Shown here in pieces: positions 54,740-63,595 of a stretch of 64,000 bases of DNA (its first letter is position 1; every line of letters starts with the position of its first letter). The notes under the pieces were generated by a model that saw only the letters and a list, made by a program, of their open reading frames with translations, had not been told where the DNA came from and ran no database searches. Origin of the DNA: Paucibacter sp963740455 (lineage in GTDB: Bacteria > Pseudomonadota > Gammaproteobacteria > Burkholderiales > Burkholderiaceae_C); assembly GCA_963740455.1 (NCBI GenBank), contig CAVUEF010000007.1, forward strand, positions 310,001-374,000, in the 5' to 3' direction. The position numbers and the translations under genes were made by a program.

Positions 54740-55496
54740 ACTTGGAGAAATCAGGCGCGCGCTTCTGGAAGAAGGCCTGAAACGCCTCGATGGCTTCGGG
54801 GCTGCGCAAGCGCGGGCCGAAGATTTCGAGTTCGGCTTGGATGGTCTTTTGCACCAGTTCGCGCTGGCTGGCGCGCATCAGGCGCTTGGAGTCGCGCACC
54901 GCGCCGGGCGGCAGCGTGTTGAAGCGTTCGGCGACGCGGCGCGCGTGCCTGAGCACTTCGCCGGCTGGCAGCACCGCGTTGGCAATGCCGCAATCCACCG
55001 CGTCGGCGCCAGTGAAAGGATCACCCAGCAACAACTTCTCGGATGCCTTGGCGTGACCCATCAACTGGCCCACCAGCAGGCTGGAAGCAAATTCGGGCAC
55101 CAGCCCCAGGCTGACAAAGGGCATGGCCAGGCGCGCGTCGTCGGCCACATAGACAAAGTCGCAATGCAGCAGCATGGTCGTGCCGATGCCGATGGCCGCG
55201 CCCGTCACGGCCGCGATCACCGGCTTGTCGCAATCGACGAGTGCGCGCATGAACTGGAACACCGGCGCGTTCTCGTCTTGCGGCGGCCGTCCCATGAAGT
55301 CTTCGATGTCATTGCCCGAGGTGAAGATGCCCGGCTGGCCGGTGATCAGCACCGCACGCACAGCCGGCTCGGCCACCGCTGCCAGCAAGGCGTCGGCCAT
55401 CGCCTGGTACATCGCCGAGGTGAAGGCGTTCTTCTTCTCGGGCCGGGCGATTTCTATGGTGGCCACGCCATTGATGGTGGCAGTCTTGATGCTCAT
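54732..55496 (-). CDS. Enoyl-CoA hydratase/isomerase family protein
   Basis: A 254-residue crotonase-fold enzyme, hydrating or isomerising enoyl-CoA. KKNAFTSAMYQAMADALLAA, the oxyanion-hole segment TSGNDIEDFM and KPVIAAVTGAAIGIGTTMLLHCDFVYVADDARLAMPF match the family. Of the two hydratase glutamates the first position appears as Ala/Ser-like in this branch, so isomerase or other activity is possible. It lies 33 bp after the thiolase gene on the same strand. Confidence 0.9.
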   Translation of the reverse strand: MSIKTATINGVATIEIARPEKKNAFTSAMYQAMADALLAAVAEPAVRAVLITGQPGIFTSGNDIEDFMGRPPQDENAPVFQFMRALVDCDKPVIAAVTGAAIGIGTTMLLHCDFVYVADDARLAMPFVSLGLVPEFASSLLVGQLMGHAKASEKLLLGDPFTGADAVDCGIANAVLPAGEVLRHARRVAERFNTLPPGAVRDSKRLMRASQRELVQKTIQAELEIFGPRLRSPEAIEAFQAFFQKRAPDFSKFN

Positions 55497-55529
55497 GGAG
55501 TCTCCTGTGAAGGCGTCATAGTTCGCGCT

Positions 55530-56744
55530 TCAGACGCGCTCGAAAATTCCCGCCGCACCTTGGCCCGTGCCTACACACATGGTCACCATGCCGTACTTCA
55601 GATTGTGGCGGCGCAAGGCGTGCACGACGGTGGCCGAGCGGATCGCGCCGGTCGCGCCGAGCGGATGCCCGAGCGCAATCGCGCCGCCCATCGGATTGAC
55701 CTTCGCGCGGTCCAGCACGAAGCCCTTGCTGTCGAGGTCGTTCATGACGGCCAGCGACTGCGCGGCAAACGCCTCGTTCAGCTCGATCCAGTCCATGTCC
55801 TGGGCGCGCAGGCCGGCGAGCTTGAGCGCGGCGGGAATCGCCTCGATCGGGCCGATGCCCATGATCTCGGGTGGCACGCCGCGCACGGCAAAGCTCACAA
55901 AACGCGCCAGCGGCGTCAGGCCGAACTGCTTGACTGCGCGTTCCGACGCAATGATCAAGGCGCCCGAACCGTCCGAGGTCTGCGAGCTGTTGCCCGCCGT
56001 CACCGAACCCTTGGCGGCAAACACCGCCCTGAGCTTGGCCAGGCCTTCCAGCGTGGTGTCGCGGCGCGGACCTTCGTCGGTATCGACAGTGCGCTTGGTC
56101 GTGTTCACCGAACCATCCAGCAGATTGGGCGAACGCTCGATCAACTCGAACGGCGTCGTCTCGTCGCGGAATTCACCGGTCGCAATCGCCTTGAGCGCGC
56201 GCGTGTGCGACTGCAGCGCGAACTCGTCCTGCGCTTCGCGCGAAATTTTCCATTGGCTCGCCACCCGCTCGGCGGTCAGTCCCATGCCGTAGGCGATGCC
56301 AATGTTTTCGTCGCGCTCGAAGATGGCGGGCGAGAGCGAAGGCTTGTTGCCGCTCATCGGCACCATGCTCATCGACTCGACGCCGGCGGCGATCAAGACC
56401 TCGGCCTCGCCGACGCGGATGCGATCCGCCGCGATCTGCACCGCGGTCAATCCCGACGCGCAAAAGCGGTTCACCGTCACGCCGCCGACCGAGGTCGGCA
56501 GACCCGACAGCACCGCGGCCACGCGCGCGATGTTCAGCCCCTGCTCGCCCTCGGGGAACGAGCAGCCGACGATGGCGTCCTCGATCGCCGCGGGGTCAAG
56601 ACCTGGCACCTGGGCCAGCGCTGCCTGGATGGCCCGCACCAGCATCTCGTCGGGCCGCGTGTTGCGGTAGTAGCCGCGCCCCGACCTGCCGATGGGCAGG
56701 CGCGTGGCAGCGCAGATGTAGGCGTCTTGAACTTGCTTGCTCAT
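55530..56744 (-). CDS. Acetyl-CoA C-acyltransferase (thiolase)
   Basis: A 404-residue thiolase splitting 3-ketoacyl-CoA with CoA. The nucleophilic Cys is in VNRFCASGLTAVQIAADRI, the His in GGAIALGHPLGATGAI, and the second Cys in TMCVGTGQGAAGIFE. It pairs with the hydroxyacyl-CoA dehydrogenase/hydratase fusion upstream on the same strand to complete the beta-oxidation cycle. Length and motifs are normal. Confidence 0.95.
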   Translation of the reverse strand: MSKQVQDAYICAATRLPIGRSGRGYYRNTRPDEMLVRAIQAALAQVPGLDPAAIEDAIVGCSFPEGEQGLNIARVAAVLSGLPTSVGGVTVNRFCASGLTAVQIAADRIRVGEAEVLIAAGVESMSMVPMSGNKPSLSPAIFERDENIGIAYGMGLTAERVASQWKISREAQDEFALQSHTRALKAIATGEFRDETTPFELIERSPNLLDGSVNTTKRTVDTDEGPRRDTTLEGLAKLRAVFAAKGSVTAGNSSQTSDGSGALIIASERAVKQFGLTPLARFVSFAVRGVPPEIMGIGPIEAIPAALKLAGLRAQDMDWIELNEAFAAQSLAVMNDLDSKGFVLDRAKVNPMGGAIALGHPLGATGAIRSATVVHALRRHNLKYGMVTMCVGTGQGAAGIFERV

Positions 56745-56939
56745 GATGCTGATCCTTTCGATTGACCAGTGAATTTTTGGTATTTAGCGATCGTGCAAAA
56801 AGGCACGGTTCGCGGCTGTGGAAGCGTAGCGAGCGGACGGCCGGCTAGGCGGACGGAGCACAGGAACCGGAACGTACTTCCTGTACGTGAGGATTCCGAG
56901 CACCGCCCAACGACGCCAGACGCTTGCGCAGTAGCTTCA
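56745..56939. other. Intergenic gap with a hairpin in the beta-oxidation operon
   Basis: 195 bp between the fusion-enzyme gene and the thiolase gene with no ORF of interest. A perfect stem ACGTAC / GTACGT with loop TTCCT lies at 56872-56888. The GC-rich remainder resembles interspersed intergenic sequence of related bacteria. It may hold a separate thiolase promoter or a processing site. Confidence 0.4.
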
Positions 56940-59335
56940 TCAATTCCGGACTGGTTTACCGGTCTGCAGCATGCCCATGATCCGCTCCTGTGTCTTGGGG
57001 TGTTCCAGCAACGCACAGAAATGCTTGCACTCGAGCGCCATCAGGTATTCCTCGCTGACCAGCGAACCCGCCTCGACTGCGCCGCCGCACACCACATCGG
57101 CGATCAGCGCAGCGATGTGGAAATCGTGCGCGCTGATGAAACTGCCGTCGCGCATATTGGCGAGCTGGCCCTTGATGGTGGCAATGCCGGAGCGCCCCGC
57201 CACCGGGAACAGCGCCTTGCGTGGCGGGCGGTAGCCGCTGTCGGCCAGCGCCTTGGCCTGGGCGATGGCAATGAACAGCAGCTCATCCTTGTTCGCCGCG
57301 ATCACGTCGCTGCCCAGCAGATAACCCATCTTGCGCGCCTCGATGGCCGAGGTCGCGACCTTGGCGGTTGCCGCGCTGGTGAAGCCGTCTTTCACGAAGG
57401 CGAAGATGTCGGCATTCGCATTGCCGGCCGCTGCCATCTCGGCCGCGCGGCGTGCGATGTAGGCGAGGCCACCGCCGCCGGGGATGAGTCCGACGCCGAC
57501 TTCGACCAGCCCCACATACGACTCCATATGCGCGACACGACGCGAGCAGTACACCGCCAACTCGCAGCCCCCGCCCAGCGCCAAGCCGCGTACCGCCGCC
57601 ACGGTCGGCACATTGGCGTAACGGATGCGCAGCATCGCGTCTTGCAGCTTCTTCTCTTCGGGCGCAATGCCCTTGGCGCCCAGCTTCATGAAGACCGGCA
57701 TCAAGGACTCGAGATTCGCACCGGCCGAGAACACGTCATCAGGCGACCAGATCACCAGGCCTTTGTACTTGGCTTCGGCAATCTCCACCGCCTTGAGCAG
57801 GCCTTCAGTGACAGCCGGGCTGATCAAATGCAGCTTGGCCGTGATGCTGGCGATCAGGATCTCGCCGTCGAGCGTCCAGACGCGAATCTCTTCGTTCTTG
57901 AACTCCTCGGTGCCTGCGCTCAAGGCATGCTCACTCCCTGCGCCGAACAGGCTCTCGGGGAAATGCTGGCGCTGATAGACCGGCAAGTACTCTTGCCGAC
58001 GAACTCGCTGCGCGCCGCGCTCCACGATCCTTGCGCGCTGTGCACGCCGCCGTTATCGGCTACGGCGCCTTCGAACACCCACGCCGGCAGCGGCGCTGAA
58101 CACAAGGCCTTGCCTGCGTCGATGTCGGCCTTGATCCACTCGGCCACCTGTTTCCAGCCGGCCTGTTGCCACAGCTCGAAAGGCCCCTGCTTGGCGCCGA
58201 AGCCCCAGCGCATGGCCAGGTCGATTTCGCGCGCGCTGTCGGCCACATCGGCCAGATGCACGGCGACGTAATGAAAGCTGTCGCGCAGAATAGCCCACAG
58301 GAATTGCGCCTGCGGATTGGTCGATTCGCGCAGCAGCTTGAGGCGCTCGGCCACCGGCTTCTTCAGCATCCGATCGACGATGGGGTCGGCCTTGGCGCCA
58401 CCTTGCACATAGTCGCCCTTGGCCGGGTCCATGCGCAGGATGTCGCGCCCCACCTTCTTGTAAAAACCCGCGCCGCTCTTCTGACCCAGGGCGCCCGCCT
58501 CCATCAGCTTGGCCAGCACGGCAGGTGTCGCGTAGCTCGCGTAGAACGGATCGTCCTTGAGGTTGTCCTGCAAGGTCTTGATGACATGGGCCATGGTGTC
58601 CAGGCCCACCACATCGGCCGTGCGGAAGGTGCCGCTCGATGCGCGGCCGAATTTCTTGCCGGTCAGGTCATCGACCACGTCATAGCTCAGCCCGTATTTG
58701 TCGGCCTCGATCATGGTGGCCAGCATGCCGGCGATGCCGACGCGATTGGCGATGAAGTTGGGCGTATCGAGCGCGCGCACGACGCCCTTGCCGACACTGG
58801 TCGTCACGAAGCTTTCCAGCTGATCGAGCACTTCGGGCTGGGTGGTCGGCGTATTGATCAACTCCACCAGGTACATATAGCGCGGCGGGTTGAAGAAATG
58901 GATGCCGCAAAAGCGCGGCTTGATCGAGTCTGGCAAGGCCTCGGCCAGTTGCGTGATCGACAGCCCCGACGTGTTGCTGGCGACGATGGCGTGCGGCGCC
59001 ACGAATGGCGCAATCTTTTTGTACAGGTCGAGCTTCCAGTCCATGCGCTCGGCGATGGCCTCGATGATGAGGTCGCAATCGCGCAACTGCTCCAGATGCT
59101 CTTCGTAATTCGCCTGGCCGATCAGCGCGGCATCTTCTGCGATGCCCAGCGGCGCGGGCTTGAGCTTCTTCAGCCCGTCGATGGCCTTGGCGACAATGCC
59201 GTTCTTCGCGCCCTCCTTGGCGGGCAGATCGAACAGCACGACTTGCACATTGACGTTGACCAGGTGGGCCGCGATTTGCGCCCCCATCACGCCAGCGCCG
59301 AGCACGGCGACTTTGCGAACTTGAAATTTGCTCAT
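56940..59335 (-). pseudogene. 3-hydroxyacyl-CoA dehydrogenase / enoyl-CoA hydratase fusion, frameshifted
   Basis: FadB-like bifunctional enzyme with the order dehydrogenase then hydratase. Frame 1 from ATG 59335 starts VRKVAVLGAGVMGAQIAAHLV (NAD site), with ASNTSGLSITQLA, GIHFFNPPRYMYLVELI and NFIANRVGIAGM. It runs to GGVHSAQGSWSAARSEFVGK. After about 57986-57995 the protein continues one base off as LPVYQRQHFPESLFG, VIWSPDDVFSAGANLESL and ALGGGCELAVYCSRRVAHMESYVGLVEVGVGLIPGGGG. One added base gives 798 residues, the family length. Either a sequencing indel or a split enzyme. The dehydrogenase and hydratase cores are each complete. Confidence 0.88.
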
Positions 59336-59404
59336 AAACACTTTCTGAGGGGTTGGGGCCATGCCGGCCCCGGTTTCACCTGCGGACAGGCTGACCCAAA
59401 ACAT

Positions 59405-59845
59405 CTATTCAACGCGCTGCCAGGTTTGGGTTCTGCCCAGCAGGGGAATGCCGATATAGCCGCGCATCTCCATCTTCTTGCCGCCGTCGATGGGCTTGAG
59501 GCGCGCCTTGTAGACCTTGCCGTTGTTCGGATCCAGAATGTCGCCGCCTTCCCATATCGCCTTGTCGTCGCTGTCCTGCCTGATATTGCGCAGAATCACC
59601 ATGCCCAGGGTCGGCTTGTCCTTGCGCTCGTCGGTGCACTTGTCGCACTTGCTGTCTTGCTTGGCGGGATCGAAAATCTTTTCGATCGTGCCCGACAGCA
59701 CACCGCCGCTTTCGCTGATGCGCACCAGCGACTTTTCGGTCTTGCCATCGTCGTCAATCGTCTTCCATAGGCCCACGGGCGTGGCCTGCGCCGCGGCGAA
59801 TCCGGCGCTCAGGGTCAATACAGCAGCGGCAATCATTGACTTCAT
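59405..59845 (-). CDS. DUF2147 family exported protein
   Basis: 146 residues with a signal peptide ending near AAAQA, then GLWKTIDDDGKTEKSLVRISESGG, a CDKC pair near residue 78, DILDPNNGKVYKARL, MRGYIGIPLLGRTQTWQRV: the DUF2147 beta-barrel domain. Family members are periplasmic or envelope proteins of unknown role. ATG 59845 gives the signal peptide; the frame is open to 59881. In related genomes it commonly sits within fatty-acid degradation clusters, as here. Confidence 0.88.
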   Translation of the reverse strand: MKSMIAAAVLTLSAGFAAAQATPVGLWKTIDDDGKTEKSLVRISESGGVLSGTIEKIFDPAKQDSKCDKCTDERKDKPTLGMVILRNIRQDSDDKAIWEGGDILDPNNGKVYKARLKPIDGGKKMEMRGYIGIPLLGRTQTWQRVE

Positions 59846-59886
59846 GCTTGTCTCCATCGAGTGGTGGTGGGAAAGAATCAAACGGC

Positions 59887-61677
59887 TCAGAACCAGGCCT
59901 CTTGCATTTCCATCAGCGGCGCCAGGCCCGTGCGTGCGCTGCGAATCAACCCCGCAGTCTCGGGCAGAAGCTTGGCAAAGTAAAACCGTGCCGTGGCGAG
60001 CTTGGCTTGGTAGAAAGGATCGCCTCCGGATTCTTTTTCCAGCGCGACCTTGGCCATGCGGGCCCAGAAGTAGGCGAACACCAGGTGGCCGGCCACGCGC
60101 AGATAGTCCACCGCAGCGGCGCCCACTTCGTCAGGGTTGCCGAAGGCCTTCATGCCGAGCTCGGTCGTCAGCTTGGTGAGCTTGTCGCCAATGTCGGCCA
60201 GCGGGTTGATGAACTCCTGCATCGCCTCGACCGTGCCTTCCTCTTCGACAAATTCCTGCACCAGTTTGCCGAACTTCTTGAGCCTGGCGCCGTTGTCACC
60301 GAGGATTTTGCGGCCCAGCAAGTCGAGTGCCTGAACCGTGTTGGTGCCCTCGTAGATCATGTTGATGCGCGCGTCGCGCACAAACTGCTCCATGCCCGAT
60401 TCGCGTATATAGCCGTGGCCGCCGAATACCTGCATGCAATGCGAGGTGGCGATCCAGGCATTGTCGGTAAAGAAGGCCTTGATGATGGGCGTGATCAGGG
60501 CCACATGGTCGGCGCATTCCTTGCGCAAGTCTTCGTCGTCGCTCGAGAGTTCCTTGTCTATCATCAGCGCGGTCCAGACCGCCACCGCACGTCCCGCCTC
60601 GGCGTAGGCGCGCGCAGTCAGCAGCATCTTGCGCACGTCGGGGTGATTGATGATGGGGTCGGCCGGTTTTTCGGGCGCCTTGGGGCCCGACAAGGCGCGC
60701 ATTTGCAGGCGCTCCTTGGCATAGGCGGCGGCGTTCTGATACGCCACCTCGATCAGGCCCAGCGACTGGTTGCCCACGCCCAGACGCGCCGTGTTCATCA
60801 TCACGAACATCGCGTTCAAGCCCTTGTTGGGCTCGCCGACCAAAGTGCCGAGCGCGTCGTCGAGCATCATCGAGCAGGTGGAGTTGCCATGAATGCCCAT
60901 CTTGTGCTCGATGGCACTGCAGAAAATTGCGTTGCGCTCGCCCAGCGCGCCATCGGCGGTGTGCAGAAACTTGGGCACCACAAACAGCGAAATGCCTTTC
61001 GAGCCGGCAGGCGCGTCGGGCAAGCGCGCCAGCACCAGGTGCACGATATTGCCCGCCAGGTCATGTTCGCCGGCCGAGATGAAAATCTTCTGTCCCGTGA
61101 TCTTGTAAGTGCCGTCGCCCACCGGCTCGGCCTTGCTGCGCAGCAGTCCCAGATCGGTGCCGCAATGCGGCTCGGTCAGACACATCGTGCCGGTCCACTC
61201 GCCGCTCGTCAGCTTGGGCAGATAGACGGCCTTTTGCTCGGGCGTGCCATGCGCATGCAGGGCCTCGTAAGCGCCGTGGCTCAAGCCCGGGTACATGGTC
61301 CACGACTGATTCGCCGAGTTCATCATTTCATAGACGCACTGGTTCAGCGTCATCGGCAAGCCCTGTCCGCCGAACTCGGGGTCGCAACTCAAGGCGGGCC
61401 AGCCGCCTTCAACATACTTGAGGTAGGCGGCTTTGAAACCGTCGGGGGCCTTCACTTCGTGCGTGCTCGGGTCGAGCGTGCAACCCTGGATGTCGCCCGA
61501 CAGATTCAGCGGCGCGATCACTTCGGACGCAAACTTGCCGGCCTCTTCGATCACGGCGTTGATGGTGTCGGCGTCCATGTCCTTGTGCGCGGGCAAGGCC
61601 TTGAATTCTTCGCTGACATTCAACAACTCGTGCAGAACGAACTGCATGTCACGCAACGGCGGGGTGTACTGGGGCAT
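59887..61677 (-). CDS. Acyl-CoA dehydrogenase (C-terminally extended type)
   Basis: A 596-residue FAD enzyme introducing the double bond in acyl-CoA. It has FGGQGLPMTLNQCVYEMM, MCLTEPHCGTDLGLLRSKAEPVGDGTYKITGQKIFIS and YEGTNTVQALDLLGRKIL. The C-terminal extension distinguishes it from short MCAD-type enzymes and matches the DmdC/FadE-like long branch. The catalytic base is the glutamate of YEGTN. It lies just downstream of its probable regulator (TetR) on the same strand. Confidence 0.94.
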   Translation of the reverse strand: MPQYTPPLRDMQFVLHELLNVSEEFKALPAHKDMDADTINAVIEEAGKFASEVIAPLNLSGDIQGCTLDPSTHEVKAPDGFKAAYLKYVEGGWPALSCDPEFGGQGLPMTLNQCVYEMMNSANQSWTMYPGLSHGAYEALHAHGTPEQKAVYLPKLTSGEWTGTMCLTEPHCGTDLGLLRSKAEPVGDGTYKITGQKIFISAGEHDLAGNIVHLVLARLPDAPAGSKGISLFVVPKFLHTADGALGERNAIFCSAIEHKMGIHGNSTCSMMLDDALGTLVGEPNKGLNAMFVMMNTARLGVGNQSLGLIEVAYQNAAAYAKERLQMRALSGPKAPEKPADPIINHPDVRKMLLTARAYAEAGRAVAVWTALMIDKELSSDDEDLRKECADHVALITPIIKAFFTDNAWIATSHCMQVFGGHGYIRESGMEQFVRDARINMIYEGTNTVQALDLLGRKILGDNGARLKKFGKLVQEFVEEEGTVEAMQEFINPLADIGDKLTKLTTELGMKAFGNPDEVGAAAVDYLRVAGHLVFAYFWARMAKVALEKESGGDPFYQAKLATARFYFAKLLPETAGLIRSARTGLAPLMEMQEAWF

Positions 61678-61707
61678 GAAAGCTCCTTGTGAAAATTGGA
61701 ATTGAAT

Positions 61708-62427
61708 TCAGCGCTGCGCCTTGGCGCGCGAATGGGGCGGAAATAACAAACTGTTGGGGCTGCTCGCCAGCCCCTCGCTGGTAGCAAAGTGCAGCATCAG
61801 GCGCTCGAACCCGCGACGCGCCCGGTCCAGGGCGCCAGGACTGCACAAAAAGCGCGCATCGTGGTGCAGCGCCAAGATGAATCCATGCACCTCGAACAAC
61901 ATCTGCAGGGGATCGGCAGTGCGGCAAAGATGACCCTCTTCGATGGCCAGCCGGATCGCGCGCTCCATCGCCTGGTGCCAATCCTGGACCATGCTGACCA
62001 GCGCGTCGCGCACGATGCCGGGTCGGTCGTCGAACTCGACCGCACCGCTGATGTAAATGCAACCCGAATCCACCTCGACCGAGACACGCTTGACCCAACG
62101 CTCGAACATCTCGCGCAGACGCGGCAAGCCGCGCGGCTGACCCAGCGCCGGGTAAAAGACTTCTTCTTCGAAGCGCGCGTGGTATTCACGAATCACCGAG
62201 ATCTGCAACTCCTCGCGCGAACCGAAGTGGGCGAACACGCCGGACTTGCTCATGCCCGTGACCTCGGCCAGCGCACCGATGGAGAGGCCTTCGAGGCCGA
62301 CCTGCGAGGCCAGACCCAGCGCCGCTTCCAGGATCACGACGCGCGTCTGCTGGCCCTTTTGAAGGCTGCGCGCTTCAAACGGCGCGCCCGGGCTTGACTT
62401 GCTGTTTGCGGCTCCGCTGACGGTCAC
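61708..62427 (-). CDS. TetR family transcriptional regulator
   Basis: 239 residues. The N-terminal helix-turn-helix is TRVVILEAALGLASQVGLEGLSIGALAEVTGMSKSGVFAHFGSREELQISVI. The C-terminal ligand domain includes GCIYISGAVEFDDRPGIVRDALV, resembling fatty-acid regulator groups. It is the first gene of the minus-strand beta-oxidation set, and a palindromic operator lies 10 bp upstream of its start, so it probably represses itself and the operon and is released by an acyl-CoA. The ligand is inferred. Confidence 0.92.
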   Translation of the reverse strand: MTVSGAANSKSSPGAPFEARSLQKGQQTRVVILEAALGLASQVGLEGLSIGALAEVTGMSKSGVFAHFGSREELQISVIREYHARFEEEVFYPALGQPRGLPRLREMFERWVKRVSVEVDSGCIYISGAVEFDDRPGIVRDALVSMVQDWHQAMERAIRLAIEEGHLCRTADPLQMLFEVHGFILALHHDARFLCSPGALDRARRGFERLMLHFATSEGLASSPNSLLFPPHSRAKAQR

Positions 62428-62436
62428 TGCGACTCC

Positions 62437-62460
62437 AAAATAGAACGACCGTGCTATTTT
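62437..62460. promoter_or_regulatory. Palindromic operator of the TetR regulator
   Basis: AAAATAG-N-ACG-NN-CGT-N-CTATTTT is a 24-bp nearly perfect palindrome immediately upstream of the tetR start (62427). This form matches known TetR-type operators of fatty-acid regulators in betaproteobacteria as far as I recall. Its position overlaps the likely promoter, fitting autorepression. Confidence 0.8.
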
Positions 62461-62584
62461 GCAGGTTTTCGTGCCGATGCGGCGCCGCAGGGGTATTTAT
62501 TTTTTCAGCTTGGTTTGGTGCCAGCCCAGGGCTGCGTTGTCTGCCAAACCGCGCCTGAAGCCCGGCACGCGCGGCACCGTCGAT

Positions 62585-63595
62585 TCAGTTTTCTCCGTCT
62601 GCGGCGTCACTCGCGCCAAAGCCTGACACGGGCTCTTTGGCCTTGCGCTCCAGGCTCGGCTGCAGTCGTTTGGCCTCGTCCAGGAACTGATCGACGCTGG
62701 CATTCGGGCTCAGGCGCAAAGCGGGAGGAAACAAGGAGGCCAGGTACAACTCGGCGCTGAGACGCTCGAAGCGGTACCAGTTCATGCCAAGATTGCCGAT
62801 CAACAGCAGCGCGCACAGGCTGCCTGCAAACCAGCGCAGCGTATTGCGCCGCTGCGGCTGCACCACCAGCAGATGCGCGTAGATCAGGCCCGCCAGCAGC
62901 ACGCTGAACAGCAGTGCGTCGAGCCGCCCCAGAAATTCGATCGAACTGGCGTAAGCCAGCAGGGCGAGCAGCGTGCTCAGCACGCTGGCGGTCAACAGCG
63001 TCAGCGCGGCCAGCCAGACGTGGCGCCAGAATTCCAGCCGGTGCTGGAACAACTTTGTCACCAGTGACCACACCGCGGCCCACACCGCAAGTGCTGCACA
63101 CAGGGCGAAACCGTCGCGCACCAGTCTCGAGCCGAAATCATCCGGGTCCGAGCGCACATAGGCGTCCCCAGCGACCCACACCAGCAGCGCCAGCAGCGTC
63201 AGCATGAACACCCACGCCGGCGTGTTTGACGGCGCCCGCAGTGGCTGCTCGGGCGCCAGCGGCGCGGTAGCCAAGCGCAGCCGCAAACGCGTGCGGCCCA
63301 CCTGCCATTCATCGCCCGATTGCAGCGGCCAGGACTGCCCCTGATCCAGCTGGCGACCTTGCAGTTGCACGCCATTGATGCTGTTGCCCACCGTCAATTG
63401 CAAGTGGCCGGAAGTCGCTTCATCGTCGGCGTGCCGCATCGAAATCTGCGCATGGTCGGCCGCGACATGCAAGTCGTCGAGCACCAGATCGCAGTGAATG
63501 TCCCGGCCTATGCGCACCGGCCATTGTTTGACGGCCAGGCAGCGGCGCACATTGCCGTCGCGGTCCAGTTGTTCGAGCAAGGCTATGGTTTCCAC
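62585..63595 (-). CDS. FHA-domain protein with multiple membrane helices (GTG start)
   Basis: A 336-residue protein. The N-terminal FHA phosphothreonine-recognition domain reads VKQWPVRIGRDIHCDLVLDDLHVAADHAQISM and TVGNSINGVQLQGRQL, then DEWQVGRTRLRLRL. Four or five membrane helices follow (TPAWVFMLTLLALLVWVAG, LCAALAVWAAVWSLV, LAALTLLTASVLSTLLALLAY and FSVLLAGLIYAHLLVV). GTG 63595 opens a plausible start RVETIALLEQLDRDG; the longer frame is a shadow of the upstream gene. It overlaps the partial gene upstream by 13 bases. Role unknown; FHA-membrane fusions join signalling or secretion systems. Confidence 0.8.
   Translation of the reverse strand: METIALLEQLDRDGNVRRCLAVKQWPVRIGRDIHCDLVLDDLHVAADHAQISMRHADDEATSGHLQLTVGNSINGVQLQGRQLDQGQSWPLQSGDEWQVGRTRLRLRLATAPLAPEQPLRAPSNTPAWVFMLTLLALLVWVAGDAYVRSDPDDFGSRLVRDGFALCAALAVWAAVWSLVTKLFQHRLEFWRHVWLAALTLLTASVLSTLLALLAYASSIEFLGRLDALLFSVLLAGLIYAHLLVVQPQRRNTLRWFAGSLCALLLIGNLGMNWYRFERLSAELYLASLFPPALRLSPNASVDQFLDEAKRLQPSLERKAKEPVSGFGASDAADGEN

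Noticed and set aside
56940..58025. A separate stand-alone enoyl-CoA hydratase gene.
   Set aside because: The N-terminal extension reads as the linker of the known dehydrogenase-hydratase fusion, one base off from the upstream frame; a single fused gene with one indel fits better.
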